Counted from the first letter of the stretch, positions 42,651-55,020 are shown. The stretch: DNA of 64,000 nucleotides from Rapana venosa (GCA_028751875.1 CM054155.1:57727995-57791994), one strand, 5' to 3'. Notes: generated by a model from the sequence alone, not told the origin. Numbers and translations: made by a program.

Positions 42651-43255
42651 ATTCCTATAAATAAAGGAAGATCGTTGATATACAATAAGAACAGCAAAGG
42701 ACCTAAAACAGAGCCTTGGGGTATAGCAAAAACATTTGGACGAAAACTGGAGATAGATGCGTTCAAAGACACTCTCTGCTGTCTAACAGAAAGAAAAGAT
42801 GAGATTAAATTTAGTGTGCTGAGAGATAGTTTGTAAGCTGATAGCTTTTTAAGGAGAAGTTTATGATTTATAACATCAAACGCTTTAGCGAAATCAACAA
42901 ATAATACTCCTGTAAATTGCTTTTTATTTATGTTTGATAACCATCGATCTATCAGTTTTGTTAAAGCTGTATGGCATGAGTGATGTTCTCTGAACCCGAC
43001 TGATCTGGTGTATAAGGCTATACTTGTTTAGATGGAAAGAATACACTTATGCATATGTTGTTCCAAGGGTTTTGAAAGAACTGATAATATAGAAATAGGT
43101 CTGAAGTTAGATGGATCAGCAGTATTTCCTGATTTAAACAAGGGAATAATTTTTGCTTGCTTTAAGGCCTTAGGGAAGTATTGTTTATCCAGACAAAGAT
43201 TGTAAATATATGTGAGAGTTTCCGCTATAACTTGAGAAGATAGTTTCAGAATTAT
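42651..43255 (-). pseudogene. LINE RT segment, inverted half of a split element
   Basis: Minus strand, upstream to downstream: DPSNFRPISILS (near 43100), GFREHHSCHTALTKLIDRWL (near 42950-43005), FAKAFDVINHKLLLKKL (near 42845-42895), then [23 protein letters not shown] (42680-42750). RT motifs 1, A and B are present; the YADD box is beyond the break. CR1/L2-like. Continues as the opposite-strand fragment at 43256-43690. Confidence 0.88.
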
Positions 43256-43690
43256 AATATTGATGTGTAATATTGATTATGGTTCTACATTGTGGGATCT
43301 AGCTAGCAAAAATATACTTAAACCGTTAATAAGTGTTCATAAAAGAGCCATAAAAATTACCATTGGCAAATTAACTTCATTAATAGCATCTGACTACAAA
43401 CAAGCAAATGTTCTACCTCTCCAAGCAAAACTTTTATATAACAAAGGGATTTTTATGCATAAAATACTGCACGGAAATGCTCCATTTGTTCTTAAGAACA
43501 TGTTTACCATTAATGAATATCGACATTCACATAAACTGAACCTTCCTTTTACGACCATTACTCTATGCAAATCTAGTCTAAAATATTCTGGAGGATGGTT
43601 GTGGAATAATTTACCAGAATTCATAAGATCTGAGTCAAACTTTAAAAAATTCAAAAGCAGGTTGTACAATTACCTTGTGGATCTCTGACT
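43256..43690 (+). pseudogene. LINE ORF2 C-terminus, sense half of a split element
   Basis: A 142-codon open stretch: IDYGSTLWDLASKNILKPL, VHKRAIKITIGK, LLYNKGIFMHKILHGNAPF and GGWLWNNLPEFIRSESNFKK, with a terminal stop at about 43688. It is the normal C-terminal region after RT in CR1/L2-like elements and lies head to head with the inverted RT part. A (TC)n-like tail begins at about 43793. Confidence 0.88.
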
Positions 43691-43794
43691 TGAGCTGTCT
43701 GTCCAAAGATTGAGAACAATATTATATGCATAAATATCTTTTCCTCACTGTATCAGAGTATATTTCGTTTTGATATATATAGCTTTGATGATCT

Positions 43795-44065
43795 CTCTCT
43801 CTACCCCCCCCCCCCCCTCCCTCTCTCTCCTCCCTCTCTCTCTCTCTCTCTCTCTCTCCTTTTTTTTCTTCTTTTGTTGGTTTTGTTTTTCTTTCTCTTT
43901 TGTTTGTTTGTTTTGGTTATGATTTTTTTTCTGGGGGGTGGTGGGGATGGGTGGGGGTAGTGGGGCTGCTTTTAGGGTTTTCTTTTATTAGTTTGCTTTG
44001 GGGGGGGAGGGGGTGTTGGGGGGGTGTTGGGGGGGCTGTTTTTGAAAGGGTATTTTTTCCCATGT
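43795..44065 (+). repeat. (TC)n, poly-C and T/G-rich repeat, copy 2
   Basis: CT tract with about 14 C (43806-43818), then the same T/G-rich unit as 42200-42420. It joins LINE copy 2 directly at about 44070. Confidence 0.82.
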
Positions 44066-44069
44066 TTTT

Positions 44070-46890
44070 GTTATCGGTGTTAGGATTCATGGTACTTTTT
44101 GCTCCTTTAGGTAAATTTAAATTTTTACACTTTATTGCACAAAAAAAACCCCCAATGTTGGGTATTTTTATCATTTATGTAAATTTTCCGGGGGTTTTTT
44201 TTTTAAAACTTTATTTTTTTATGGCAGATATCCATCATTGTAGGTGATAAAGTAAATTACAAAACCCTTGTATCTTTTTAAAACTTCTTGGAAATTTGAC
44301 AAACCTCCATTTTCTTTAATACAGTTTTTTTAATAGAATAAAACCCTTTCTTTATCATTTTATTTTTGTTTAAATTTTGCGTTTCCTCCCTTTAATATTT
44401 TCATTATAAAAGTTGGGTCCTCAAAAAGGGTTTGTACGGGTTTGTGGTAGGGTTTTGGGTACAAAAAATTTATATGCTTTAAAACATGAGCCAAAAAAAA
44501 GTTAATACTTTTTATTTTTTAAGGTATTTGTTGGCCTTTAGCATTCTAGGTTTTCAAAAAATAACACCTTTAAAAAAAATAACCCTTTCAAGGTTTAACC
44601 CCTTTTTTTGTTTTTTGCAGACAGTTCCCCCAGGGCCTGTTTGCTTAATTTTAAAAAGATTCTTAAAAACCCCGGGGGACCCTTAAAAACGTTTTCCAAA
44701 AAATTTTTTAAAGAATTCGACAGTAAACCCATCAGGCGGGGTTTTTTCCAAATTTTTCTGTTTTTAAATTTCCCCTTGACTTGTTTCCCATAAAACCTTT
44801 AAAATTTTTTGTCAGGGGATAATCCAGGAATTTTTTTTGACAAGATCACTTTTTTAAACAGTCTTCTCCCATTTCTTTTTTTTTAAAATTGTTTCATAAA
44901 AATGTTTCACTTCAACTTGTTTGGGTCGGGGGGGTTTTTTTTTTCTGTTCCCTCCCTTTCATAATTATCAATTTTGTCTTTGTTTGCTAACATATTTTCC
45001 TTTTTCTAAATTGAAAAAATACTTTAAAAATTTTTTCCCCCTTCAGAAAATCCATCTTGCCTTGGATTTAAAAAAAAAACCCCTTTTCCATTTTTTTTCT
45101 CTCTGTTTTTTTGGCTCTTAATTGCTCTTTTTTTTTGAATCTGTTAAATGTTTTCTTTCTGTTTTTTTTAAATTTTTTTTTTTTTCCAAAACGTCTCATA
45201 TCCGGGATAAGTTTATTTTTTCAGCTTTTTTAAAAGTTTTTTCTTCTTCATTGAGGCATATGAAAATATTTTTTTCCCCCGTTTTTTTCATTGAAAAAAA
45301 CCCCCAAAAACCCCCTGTCTGAAATCTTTAATCCAATTCAGCTTTTTCAATTTCATCTATATTTTTTTTTATCATAACAATCCGCTGCATATTCAATAAA
45401 CTTTGGTGATCTCTTTTTAATCTCCCCCATTTACTGTATATCTTTAAGTAAGGTTGAATTAAACTTCCAAAATGTATGGTGTTTTTTTTTTTACCAAACT
45501 TTAATGTTAAGGTAATCTTTTGAGTGATCTGAGCGATGGGCCCGGGGATCAATATCAGGTCTTTTAAAATACCAGTATGGGTGATTGACACCAAAAAAAA
45601 TTTAAAGCCCCCTTGCTTCGGGGGCATTGGGTTTAAACGCCATGTGTAACGTTTATTTTCCCAGATTGTTTTCTCCCCAAAACGTTGCAAAAACCAAATT
45701 CTTCTACTAGGCCCTCAGTTTTTTTTCTTGCTCGTGGAAATTGTTGTCATGTATATAGTTAGGGAAAATAAATTTATCAGGATCTAATGCCACTTTCCCA
45801 ATCCCCCTCTGGGGATGATGTTATTGGTATTGTACTATTTTATTTTTCCCTTAAAAGTTACAAAAAATGCGGGTCATTCTTTTTGGGGACCATAAAATTT
45901 TCCCCAAAAGAAAGTTTTTCTAAAAAGCATTTAAAAAAAGTAAATATAAAATTTCCATTTGCTTTTTGGGGCTACATTTCCCTTTAAAAATTTCAAAATC
46001 ATTTGCGAACAAAAAAAAAAAAACCCCCCCCCCTTTTAAAATTTCGCCCGAAACGAAAAAAAAAACCCATTTGAAAACCCCATTCTGAATGTACAGGCTT
46101 TCCACCCTTATGATAAAAAATTGCGTATCTTGAAAGGCATATAGAGGGGTATTCTTTTGTCTTATGTTTACGTTTTATCCCTAGTCCTTGAGAGTTAAGT
46201 GATGAAATTTTCGTAAGGTGTAAAATTACCCCTTTAATTATTTTATCAAAGTTTTTTCCAAAGTACTGGTTGAAAACATTTGAAAAAAACAATTCGATAA
46301 AGGGGCAAAAAAACTCAAAAATGTTGTAACCCTTTTCCCAAAAGTTTTTTCGGGGAAAAAAACGGCCCCCACCCAATGGTTTTTTCAAAGAAATATGTAA
46401 GACAAACAAGGACAATAAAACCAAAAAACATTGTCCACATTTCCCCCCTTTCCACACACACAACAAACTCAAAAAAAAGGAAATAGCAGAATTCATCTGA
46501 AGTCGTTTGCAACACGGGATGTAGAGGGCAACTTTTTTTTTTTATATTTTTTAGCAGCACCAAAAAAAAAAGCAGGAAAAAAGCTTTTGGGGGGGGGGGG
46601 GGGGGGGGAGGGGGGGCACAGAGAAGGGGAGCCCCTTCCCCTTAAAATTCTATTCAGTGGATGTAAAAATACAACCACTCACTCCCACACTCCACAAAAA
46701 AACCGGGACCCAATCCTCCCCTTGGGAATCCCCATGAGGCAAAAAACCCACACACCAGATGAGGGGCCCCCCGTGCAACCCCTACGACACCCACCTCCTT
46801 CCCCCAGGGGTTTTTTCTTAGAAAAACAGGAGGCTTCAAGTATTCCAAACCCCGGGTTTTCCCATGGCCGATAACACTTTGCCAACACAA
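44070..46890 (-). mobile_element. L1/Tx1-like LINE, copy 2, sequence-corrupted
   Basis: Aligns along its length with 39130-41560: GAATTCGACAGTAAACCCAT at about 44715 against 39420, CAATTTCATCTATATT at about 45348 against 40025, TGAGTGATCTGAGCGAT at about 45520 against 40200, and CCCATGGCCGAT at about 46860 against 41530. It has about 400 bp extra near 44190-44600, so it retains some sequence deleted from copy 1. No frame survives. Homopolymer expansion and neighbour-copy changes occur throughout. Confidence 0.85.
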
Positions 46891-48035
46891 AAAAACCCGG
46901 GGAAAGTGTAATCCCAAAAAAGGAGGGGGCACTTTTACACTCTTTCATGCTTTTCCCATTAAATTTAAGCCATGCATAAAACCATAGTTCTGCAGTGTCC
47001 CTTTCAAATTCACAGAAAATTTGGTTTTAAATGGAAACAAAGGCCAAATGTTTGAAGATGATCACCCCACCCCAACATATGCACGCACGCACGCACACAC
47101 ATCATATAGGGCAGGGGCACCCCAACAAAACATATATTTTGCACGCGCCACACAAAAAAAAACCCCACACACACACACAACACCACACACCCCACACCCC
47201 AAAACCCCCACTCTCGGGAAGGCTACATAAAAATCCCTTCATTTTATCTCTTTTAAAGGTGAATGTACCTTTCCTTTCTTTTTCTGTAAGTTGCTGACCA
47301 CACTGTTAGTTGCCCTTTGCGGGTTTTTGTGGTCATGAACTTTGTAAACCCAACTGAATACACATTTTTTTGGTCATGAATAAAAGCCCAAACCCTAAAT
47401 TTCACAAAATTTTTTTGGTAAAGGGAAACGACGAAATAAAACCCTAATACACAGTTTTTTGGTAAATGAATGACGAAAATCCAATGAATAAACAGTTTTT
47501 GGGTTTCCAGGGAATGACGAAAAAACCCACCTGAGAAGATGTTTTTCCCCCTACATCACATTTAAATTTTGAACACAGTCAAAAAAAAGATGTACAAAGA
47601 ACCCTACGTATGTTGAATCACAAACAAGATCCCAAAGGCTGTTACTGGCAGACTCCCGCTGGAAGATAGGATAAAAGATGAAAAATCTCTTCTCTCTCTT
47701 TTTCTCTCTCTCTCCCCTCTCTCTTCTTCTCTTTTCTTTTACCCTGGTAAAGACAGGCGTAGCCAAGGGATAAACCCATCCACAAAATGGACAAAAACTG
47801 CCGGCAGGGGGTAAAAAGGAAGATCATTCCCCCATCGGCGGCACAGCCCAAACCCAGCAACGTCCCGAAGAAAATCAGGTGTTCAGTCACCATAGGAGCA
47901 AAACCCCCTGGCAGGTTCCCCGGCATAATCAGGAACATCAAAAGGGGACAAAATTTAAAATTTCAACTGTCGTTCCCCCCAAAACAAAGTAAGGGTCGGG
48001 TCACACGAGACAAGAAACAATAACTTATAGCCCAA
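46891..48035. other. No gene; degenerate tandem at 47300-47530
   Basis: About four degenerate units of roughly 60 bp around TTTTTTGGTCATGAATRA and ACGAAA. The (CA)n at 47080-47210 is broken by homopolymers. An 80-codon minus-strand frame near 47740-47940 (PGNLPGGFAPMVTEHLIFF) is not recognised. Confidence 0.45.
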
Positions 48036-51000
48036 AAGCAACAAACGCAGCGGTGAACCCCTTTACGAAGAGATGCCGAGGGAACGGGCCGTATAACAAA
48101 GATCGAAGGTTTGTAAACCTACTAAAAATTTCATTCAAAGTCACGAGAAAGGTAGGGACCGGTAAAACCGAAAAAACCCCACCAAAGGGGACTGGGGCTA
48201 AAAAAACCCAAAGTTGTGGGACTCCCACACCACCCGACACCAACAGCAAACAGTATCTTTTTGATGCAAAAAAACGGAAAACTCGAAGTCACCAAGGGAA
48301 AAACCACAAAAGGGAAAACCCCTGTTTTTCACATCGGGGGACTGCACTTCTACAACTCTTAGCTAGCTGTCATCCCCCCCAAAAAAAAAAAAAAAAGCCC
48401 CTGAAAGGAAAAACTCCTATTAAAAGAAAACGAAAAAACTGGGCCTCCCCTGAGGACAGCCAAAAAAACCAACCCACACCTTGAAACCTTTTATGAAGAA
48501 ATGCCGTGAGAAAAAACGGCGGGAACAATGAAGAAAAAAAAGAGTCACCCATCACCTAAAGACACCCCAAAAAACAAGCCAACCGGTAAAACCCTATGAA
48601 AAAATGCCGTGAGAAAAACGGCAGGCCCAATGAAGTAAAAAAGAGCCGGCATCCCCTGAAGACAGCCAAAAAAAAACAGCCACCTTTTTCCCCCTATGAA
48701 GAAATGCCGTGGGGGAAAAAAACGGCGGGGAAAATGAAGAAAAAAAAGAGCCGCATCCCTGAAGACAGCCAAAAAAACCAAACCCCAAAATTTGTAAAAT
48801 CCTATGAAAAAATTGCCGGGGGAGACAACGGCAGGATAATGAAGATAACAAAAAAAGTCAGCATTACCTAAAAGACGGGCCACAGAAAAAAGGGCCACAC
48901 CTGTAAACCCCAAATGGAAATCCCGTGAGACAAACGGAAAGGAAAAACGAAGATAACGAAAGCTAGCATCCCCTGAAGACACCCACAAAAACAACCCACC
49001 CCCGTCAACTCGTTGATAGGGCCCAAAGGGAAAACCCGGGGAAAACCCAAAAAAAAACGGAAGGGCTCGCATCACCTAAAGACAGCCACAGAAAAAAAGC
49101 CCACCTTTTCAACTCGTTGATACGAAAAAGGGAAAAAACACGAGGATAAAAAAAAGAAACAAAGAGCTCAGCATCACCTGAAGACAGCCAAAAAAAAAGC
49201 CAACTTGTCACTGGGTTGATGGGGGACAAAGGAAACACGAGGAAAACAAAAGAAACAAAAGAGTCGGGCATCCCCTAAAGACACCCAAAAAAACAAGCCA
49301 AAACCTGTCAACCCCCTTAAAGGGAAATGCCGTAAAGACAAACGGCGGGACAATGAAGAAAAACAAAGAGCTCAGCATCACTAAAGACACCCAAAAAAAA
49401 CAAGCCCACCTGTAAAAACCCCCTATGAAGAGAAATCCCGTGAGAAAAAGGGCCCAGGACAATGAAGATAAAAAAAAAAAAGAGTCGCATCTTCTGAAGA
49501 CACAAAAAACCCAAAACCCACCCCCTGTGAATTTCCCTATAAAGAAATCCCGGTGAAAAAAACGGCAGGGATAAGGGGAAGATAAAAAAGAGCTCAGCAT
49601 TCCCGAAGACACCCACAAGAAAACAAGCCACCCCTGTAAACTCCTATGAAGAAATGCCGTGAGAAAAACCGGCGGGGAAACAAGAAAAACGAAGAGTCGC
49701 ATCCCCTGAAGACAGCCAAAAAAAAAACCCACCCCCCGGGTAAACTCGTTGATCGACAAAGGAAACAGGGATAACACAGAAAACGAAGAGTAAAGCATCC
49801 CCCTGAAGAAAAAGCCACAGAAAAAGCCACACCTGTAAACTCGTTGATCGAAAAAAGGAAACGAGGAAAACCCACAGAAAACGGGGGGGGAAGGGGTCAG
49901 CACCCACCTAAAGAAAAGCCCCCAAAAAAAAACCACACCGTAAAACTCCTATGAAAAAAATGCCGTGAGAAAAACGGCGGAAATGAAGAAAACCCAAAGA
50001 CTCGGGCATCACCTGAAGACAGCCAAAAAACCAACCCCAAAACCTGTAAACCTATGAAGAAATCCCGGGGAGACAAACGGCAGGATAATAAAGATAAAAA
50101 AGAGCTCAGATTACCTGAAGACAGCCACAGAAAAAAAGCCAAAACTGTCAAACCCCTATAAAAGAAATGCCCTTTGAGACAAACGGCAGGATAACAAAGA
50201 TAACGAAAAAGGCTGGGGGTTTAAATTAAAAGACGCCACAAAAAAAAGCCACACCTGTCAACTCGTTGTTTACGAAAAAAGGAACACGGGGGAAATAAAC
50301 GGGAAACGAAGACCCTTCGGCATCCCCTGAAGACAGCCACAAAAAACAAGCCCCCCTTTTCAACTCGTTGATACGAAAAAGGAAACCGAGGATAACACAA
50401 AAAAAGGGAAGAGCTCGGGCATCCCCGAAGAAAAGCCACAAAAACAACCCAAACACCTGTAAACTGTTGATACGAAAAAGGGAAAAACACGAGGATAACA
50501 CAAAAAACGAAGAGCTGCATCACTAAAGACAGCACAAAAACAAGCCCACCTTTTCAACCTATGAAAAAATGCCGTGAGAAAAAACGGGGACAATGAAGAA
50601 AACAAAGAGTCGCATCCCTAAAGGGACACCCAAAAGGGAAACAAGCCACACTTTTCAACTCCTATAAAAGAAATGCCGTGGAAAAACGGCAGGATAACAA
50701 AGATAACAAAGAGCCCCCGCATCACCTAAAGACAGCCAAAAAAAACAACCCAACACCTGAAATCGTTGACGACAAAAAACACGAGGATAACACAGAAAAC
50801 GAAGAGCTCGCATCCCCTGAAGACACCCACAAAAAAAAGCCACACCTTTTAATCGTTGATACGAAAAAAGGAAACAACGAGGTAACACAAAAAACGAAGA
50901 GTCAGCATAACCTGAAGACACCCACAAAAAAAAAGCCCCCACCTGTCAACTCGTTGATACGAAAAAGGGAAAACCCGAGGATAACACAAAAAACGAAGAG

Positions 51001-52130
51001 TGGGAAATTCCCCTGAAGACAGCCAAAAAAACCAAGCCACCCTTTTAAACTCCTTTGAAGAAATGCCTTTGAGACAAACGGCAGGAAAATGAAGAAAACC
51101 AAAAGCTCGCATCACCGGGAAGCCAGCCAAAAAAACAACCACACCTGTCAATCCTTGAAGAAATCCCGTGAGAAAAAACGGCGGAAAATGAGTTAAAAAA
51201 GGCTCAGCATCACCTGAAGAAAACCCAAAAAAAAAAAACCCCACACCTGTGAACTCTAGGGAAGAAATGCCGGGGAGACAAAGGGCCCCAGGATAATAAA
51301 GGGAAAACAAAGAGCTCAGCATTCCCTGAAGACGGACAGAAACAAGCCCACCTGTCAACTCCTATAAAAGAAATGCCTTTGAGAAAAAAACGGCAGGATA
51401 ACGAAGAAAACAAAGAGCTCGGGCATCCCTGAAGACACCCACAAAAAACAAGCCACACCTTTTCACTCGTTGATAGGGACAAAGGAAAAAAAGAGGATAA
51501 CACAAAAAACGAAGACCCTCAGCATCCCCTAAAGACAGCCACAGAAACAAGCCACACCTGTCAACTCGTTGATACGACAAAGGAAACACAAAGGAAAAAA
51601 AAAACACAAAAAACGAAAGAGCTCAGTAAACCTAAAGGGACACCCACAAAAAAAACCCCAACCTGTCAACTCGTGATACGACAAAGGAAAACGAGGATAA
51701 CACAAAAAAACAAAGAGCTCGGGAATCCCCTGAAGACAGCCCAAAAAAACAACCCACACCTGTAACTCCTATGAAAAAAATGCCGTGAGAAAAAACGGCC
51801 AGGACAATGAAGATAAAAAAGAGCTCAGAATCCCCTGAAGACACCCCAAAAAAAACAGCCAAACCTGTCAACCGTTGATACAAAAAGGGGAAAACACGAG
51901 GAAAAACAAAACCAAAGAGTCAGAAATCCCCTAAAGACAGCCACAAAAACAAACTACACCTCCCCAACTCCGTGATCCCACAAAGGAAACTTGAGGAAGC
52001 CCACAGAAAACGAAAAAATTGGGGCCTCAACTAAAAAACACCCAAAAAAGAAAAACTACACCTGCCAACCCCTGCGAAAAAATTTGCCACGAAGGAAACA
52101 TAAAGGGAAAACCAGAAAAACAAAGTTAAA
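48036..52130. repeat. ~102-bp satellite array of two unit types (~36-38 units)
   Basis: Every unit shares CCTGAAGACAGCCACA and AAAGAGCTCAGCATC. Type A continues CTCCTATGAAGAAATGCCGT, type B continues CTCGTTGATACGAAAAAGG. Types occur in blocks: five A, three B, four A, two B, three A, three B, two A, three B, four A, three B, one A, two B. The first units (48036-48450) are diverged. Minus-strand frames (LSSGDAELFV-type repeats) are by-products. Base-level noise is high. Confidence 0.92.
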
Positions 52131-52734
52131 ATTTCACCCGTAAACCGGGAAGACTCGGGGAAAAAAACACAAGCGGGGAAACATGACAGAAAAAATTTTA
52201 ACCCAAACTTTACTGGATTTTAAATTTTTCCCTTCTACGCCCCCCTTAAACTAGGGAACCCCAAAAGGTGGGGAGTTTTTACAATGTGAACAGAACCAAA
52301 CAACAAACCAAAGCAACTGAACTTTTTCTTCTCTACTCGAGTTTTTTATAAATTTTTTTTGGGGGGAAAGGGGAGGAAAACATATTGTCTTCCGGGAAAA
52401 AAAATTTTTACTCCCTTTTTTTTTTTCCCCCCCATCCCATCCCCGGGCCCCACTTTCCAACCCGGGGTTTTTTGGTAAAACAAAAAACCGCCGCACGGAG
52501 TGTAGTTGTGTAGGGGGACAGCACTCAATTATTTTTTAAAACTGGGCCCGGCCCCTTAAACGGCGCAAAATAATTTCTTTTCATATGAAGACAACGGGTT
52601 GCTGTCTGAACGTTCGACAAAAAAAAAAAAGAAGCAGAATAAAAAATGACTATGGCCTCAAAAAAAATTTAAAAAAATTTTGGTCAACGTTCCCAACTCT
52701 TTTCTTAAGAATAAACTGATCTATGGCCTCAACC

Positions 52735-52794
<60 letters not shown>

Positions 52795-53210
52795 AAAAAA
52801 ATTTCAGCATTTCAACAATAAAAAGGGAAACAGAAAAAAGGATTTTTTTAAAAAAGGGAAAAAGAAGGTTTAAAAACTGAAAGTTGTCCAACTGTTCCAA
52901 ATATTTTTTAAACTAGAGAAAAAACAAAAACTACAAAAGAGGGCTGGGTATGAACTTGCTAAAGGGTTTATATAAAAATTACCAGTCTATAAAAACAAAA
53001 CCCAACCAAAAAAAAAAAAAACACACACAGTAAGTGGCGCTACCCCTATACAGCATTATTTACCTGGTAGAAAAAAAAAAACCCAACAGGGTAAAATTTC
53101 TGCCCTTTTGGCCTACCTACCACACCACCAGTTCAACCCAGCTGCCCCCAAAAGGGGGCAAGCAGCCCCAACCTCACAGTATTCCCAGCCGACACCCATC
53201 GCATTTATTT
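52131..53210. other. No gene; ~58-nt poly-C run
   Basis: A-rich and homopolymer-rich sequence, with an uninterrupted C run at 52735-52792. Nothing coding. Confidence 0.55.
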
Positions 53211-53214
53211 GAGA

Positions 53215-53375
53215 AAAGTCAAGTGGGTTTTCCGGGCAGGGTACGGGGCAAGTGACGAAAGCAACCCATGTGGCTGCAGCATCCAGAAAAGTCAAGGGGG
53301 CTCCGGGTTTATAAAAAAGCAAGTGACGCAAGCATCTGCCGCAGCTTTCCAGTAAGTCAAGTGGTTTTCCGGGGT
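53215..53375. repeat. ~70-bp minisatellite, ~2.3 units
   Basis: AGTCAAGTGGGTTTTCCGGG, then GCAAGTGACGAAAGCA and CTGCAGCATCCAG. The pattern repeats at about 53290 and 53356. Confidence 0.7.
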
Positions 53376-53379
53376 TTCT

Positions 53380-53795
53380 CCTTCAGTAGTTTTATATACT
53401 CCTAAAGAGGGAATAAGAAAAGGGTCACTCTCCAAGGAATACAAAAAATTTTTTCCCCACCCCCAAAAATTTGGGAAAAGGGGGAAGGGGAGGGTTTTTT
53501 TTAAAAAAAATTCTCACTCTCTTAGGGGTTTACAAAATTTTTTTCCCCGTCCCCGGAAAAGGAGGGGAGGGGGATAACTTTGTCTCCCACAGTAGTAAAA
53601 GGGAGAGGGGGAGGGAATGTTTTTGTTTTCCCCAAATCACTCGTGAGGTGTAAAATTTGCTTGTAGCGAGTCCCCCCCCCCCCCCTCCCCACCAATTCTC
53701 CCCCCTCCCCCCCCCCCCACGTCCTTTCCTCTTTCTATATATATTTATATATTATTTATATAAAATATTTTTATTTTTTTCTTTTAAATTAGCTT
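53380..53795. other. No gene; duplicated block and poly-C/AT runs
   Basis: TCACTCTCCAAGGAATACAA at 53426 resembles TCTCACTCTCTTAGGGGTTT at 53513 with similar following sequence. Poly-C/T runs occur at 53672-53720. Confidence 0.5.
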
Positions 53796-54070
53796 GGGGA
53801 CGGGATAGCTAATTGGTCGGAGCCCCGCTTTCCCCCAGAAAATTTTAAGCGCTTTCGAGCGTGGTTACCATTTGGAAATTCGCACGGGGGCCTCGGTTTT
53901 TTGTTTTTCCGAAGAACCTTTGGGGGGGATTTAAAGTCGGCACTGATGTAACTCCAGGGGGAAAAATTTCCTCTTGAACGGATGTTAGGTTTTTCCCTAA
54001 AACCCGGGATCGATCCGGGTCGTCAGACGCGAGCAGATCGCCCAAACCACCAGGCTCCCACCCGCCCCCC
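53796..54070. mobile_element. Composite: SINE C head (plus) running into inverted SINE B
   Basis: GACGGGATAGCTAATTGGTCG and the 5S-like TTTCGAGCGTGGTTACCATT (53798-53880) are SINE C. From about 53890 the sequence is reversed SINE B (CCTCGGTTTTTTGTTTTTCC, CGGCACTGATGTAACTCC, GATCCGGGTCGTCAGACGCG), ending at a B-type head near 54065. Confidence 0.72.
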
Positions 54071-54299
54071 GGGGAAAGAACAAAATGGGGGGAAAAACCG
54101 CGTTCTTTGAGGTGAATGAATATCTTTTTATTTTGGCTGCACCCCGGGTTTTAAAAAAAACACTCTTTTTCCTTCTGTTTTTCTATGGGGAAACTTATTT
54201 TCTTCCCGGGCACCTACAAAAAAAAGTTTGTTCTTTCGAGCCAGAAGGCCCATAGACCCGGAGCTTACCCCCGGTTTTGTAGGGGTTAGCAAAACTGAT

Positions 54300-54520
54300 G
54301 GTTTTTCCCCCCCCTGGGGACAGGACGAAGTCTGTCCCCAGATCTTCCCCAGCGGTGGTACCCACTTGTACACCTGGGTGGAGTGGGGAAAAATAGGAGA
54401 AAAGTGTTTTTCCCCAAAGGACAAAACACCGGGGCCGAGCAGGGATGGGAACCGCGACTTCTGGATCACGAGTTGACCCCCCTAATCCACTCAAACCCGG
54501 TGCCCCCCTGCCCCTATAAG
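54300..54520 (-). mobile_element. Fourth tRNA-like SINE (partial)
   Basis: The minus strand has GGTTCCCATCCCTGCTCGG, a B box-like element, followed by a body with CACTCCACCCAGGTGTACAA and GTGGGTACCACCGCTGGGG. Only one copy in this window, so the family is less certain. Confidence 0.5.
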
Positions 54521-54718
54521 GCACCCACAGAAAAAAAAAACCATTTTTTGTGAGAGACTGGCCTTGACAAAAAACTCATGTGATTTTGAAAAAAAATAGG
54601 TGGGTTTAAAATTCTTTTTTTTTTCACCCAAACACTGTCCCCTTTTCAGCCCTTTGATTTGCTAATTTCCCTTATTTGAAATTTTTTTTATATAAAAAAA
54701 AAAAAGGGGGGGGGGGGG

Positions 54719-55020
54719 GGGAACGGGATAGTCAGGGGTTTGGGAGAAACTGCTTTCCCCCAGCCAAATTTAAGCAGCGTCGAGCGGGGTTTTCCCATTT
54801 GGGGATGGGTGCCCGGGTTTGCGCCCCTTGGTTTCCCAGTACATTTTCCCCCAGGCCCAACCCAGCGGGTAAAGGGTATGCCCTCTTTAGGGTCGGGGAA
54901 GGGTTAAAGCAGCGAGGGGGGAGGGATGGGCCCCGCCTCAAAAAGCTGGCCCTAGAGAATTTGGGGGGTCTCTGACCCCTCGCCCCCCTACGACCTTTTA
55001 GGTTAGGGGGACCCCTTTCC
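54719..55020 (+). mobile_element. SINE family C, sequence-corrupted
   Basis: Head GAACGGGATAGTCAGGGG; 5S-like TTTAAGCAGCGTCGAGCGG and GATGGGTGCCCGG; body GCCCTCTTTAGGGTCGGGG and GAGGGATGGGCCCCGCCTC. The full family order is kept, with neighbour-copy changes against 5691-5990. Confidence 0.8.

Noticed and set aside
47642..47941. 99-codon minus-strand frame with PGNLPGGFAPMV
   Set aside because: Located in corrupted sequence; no family recognised and no supporting copy elsewhere in the window.
48545..51883. Overlapping hydrophobic Phe/Leu/Gly-rich frames resembling repeated membrane proteins
   Set aside because: They are reverse readings of the ~102-bp satellite, with frame changes every unit or two, in noisy sequence.
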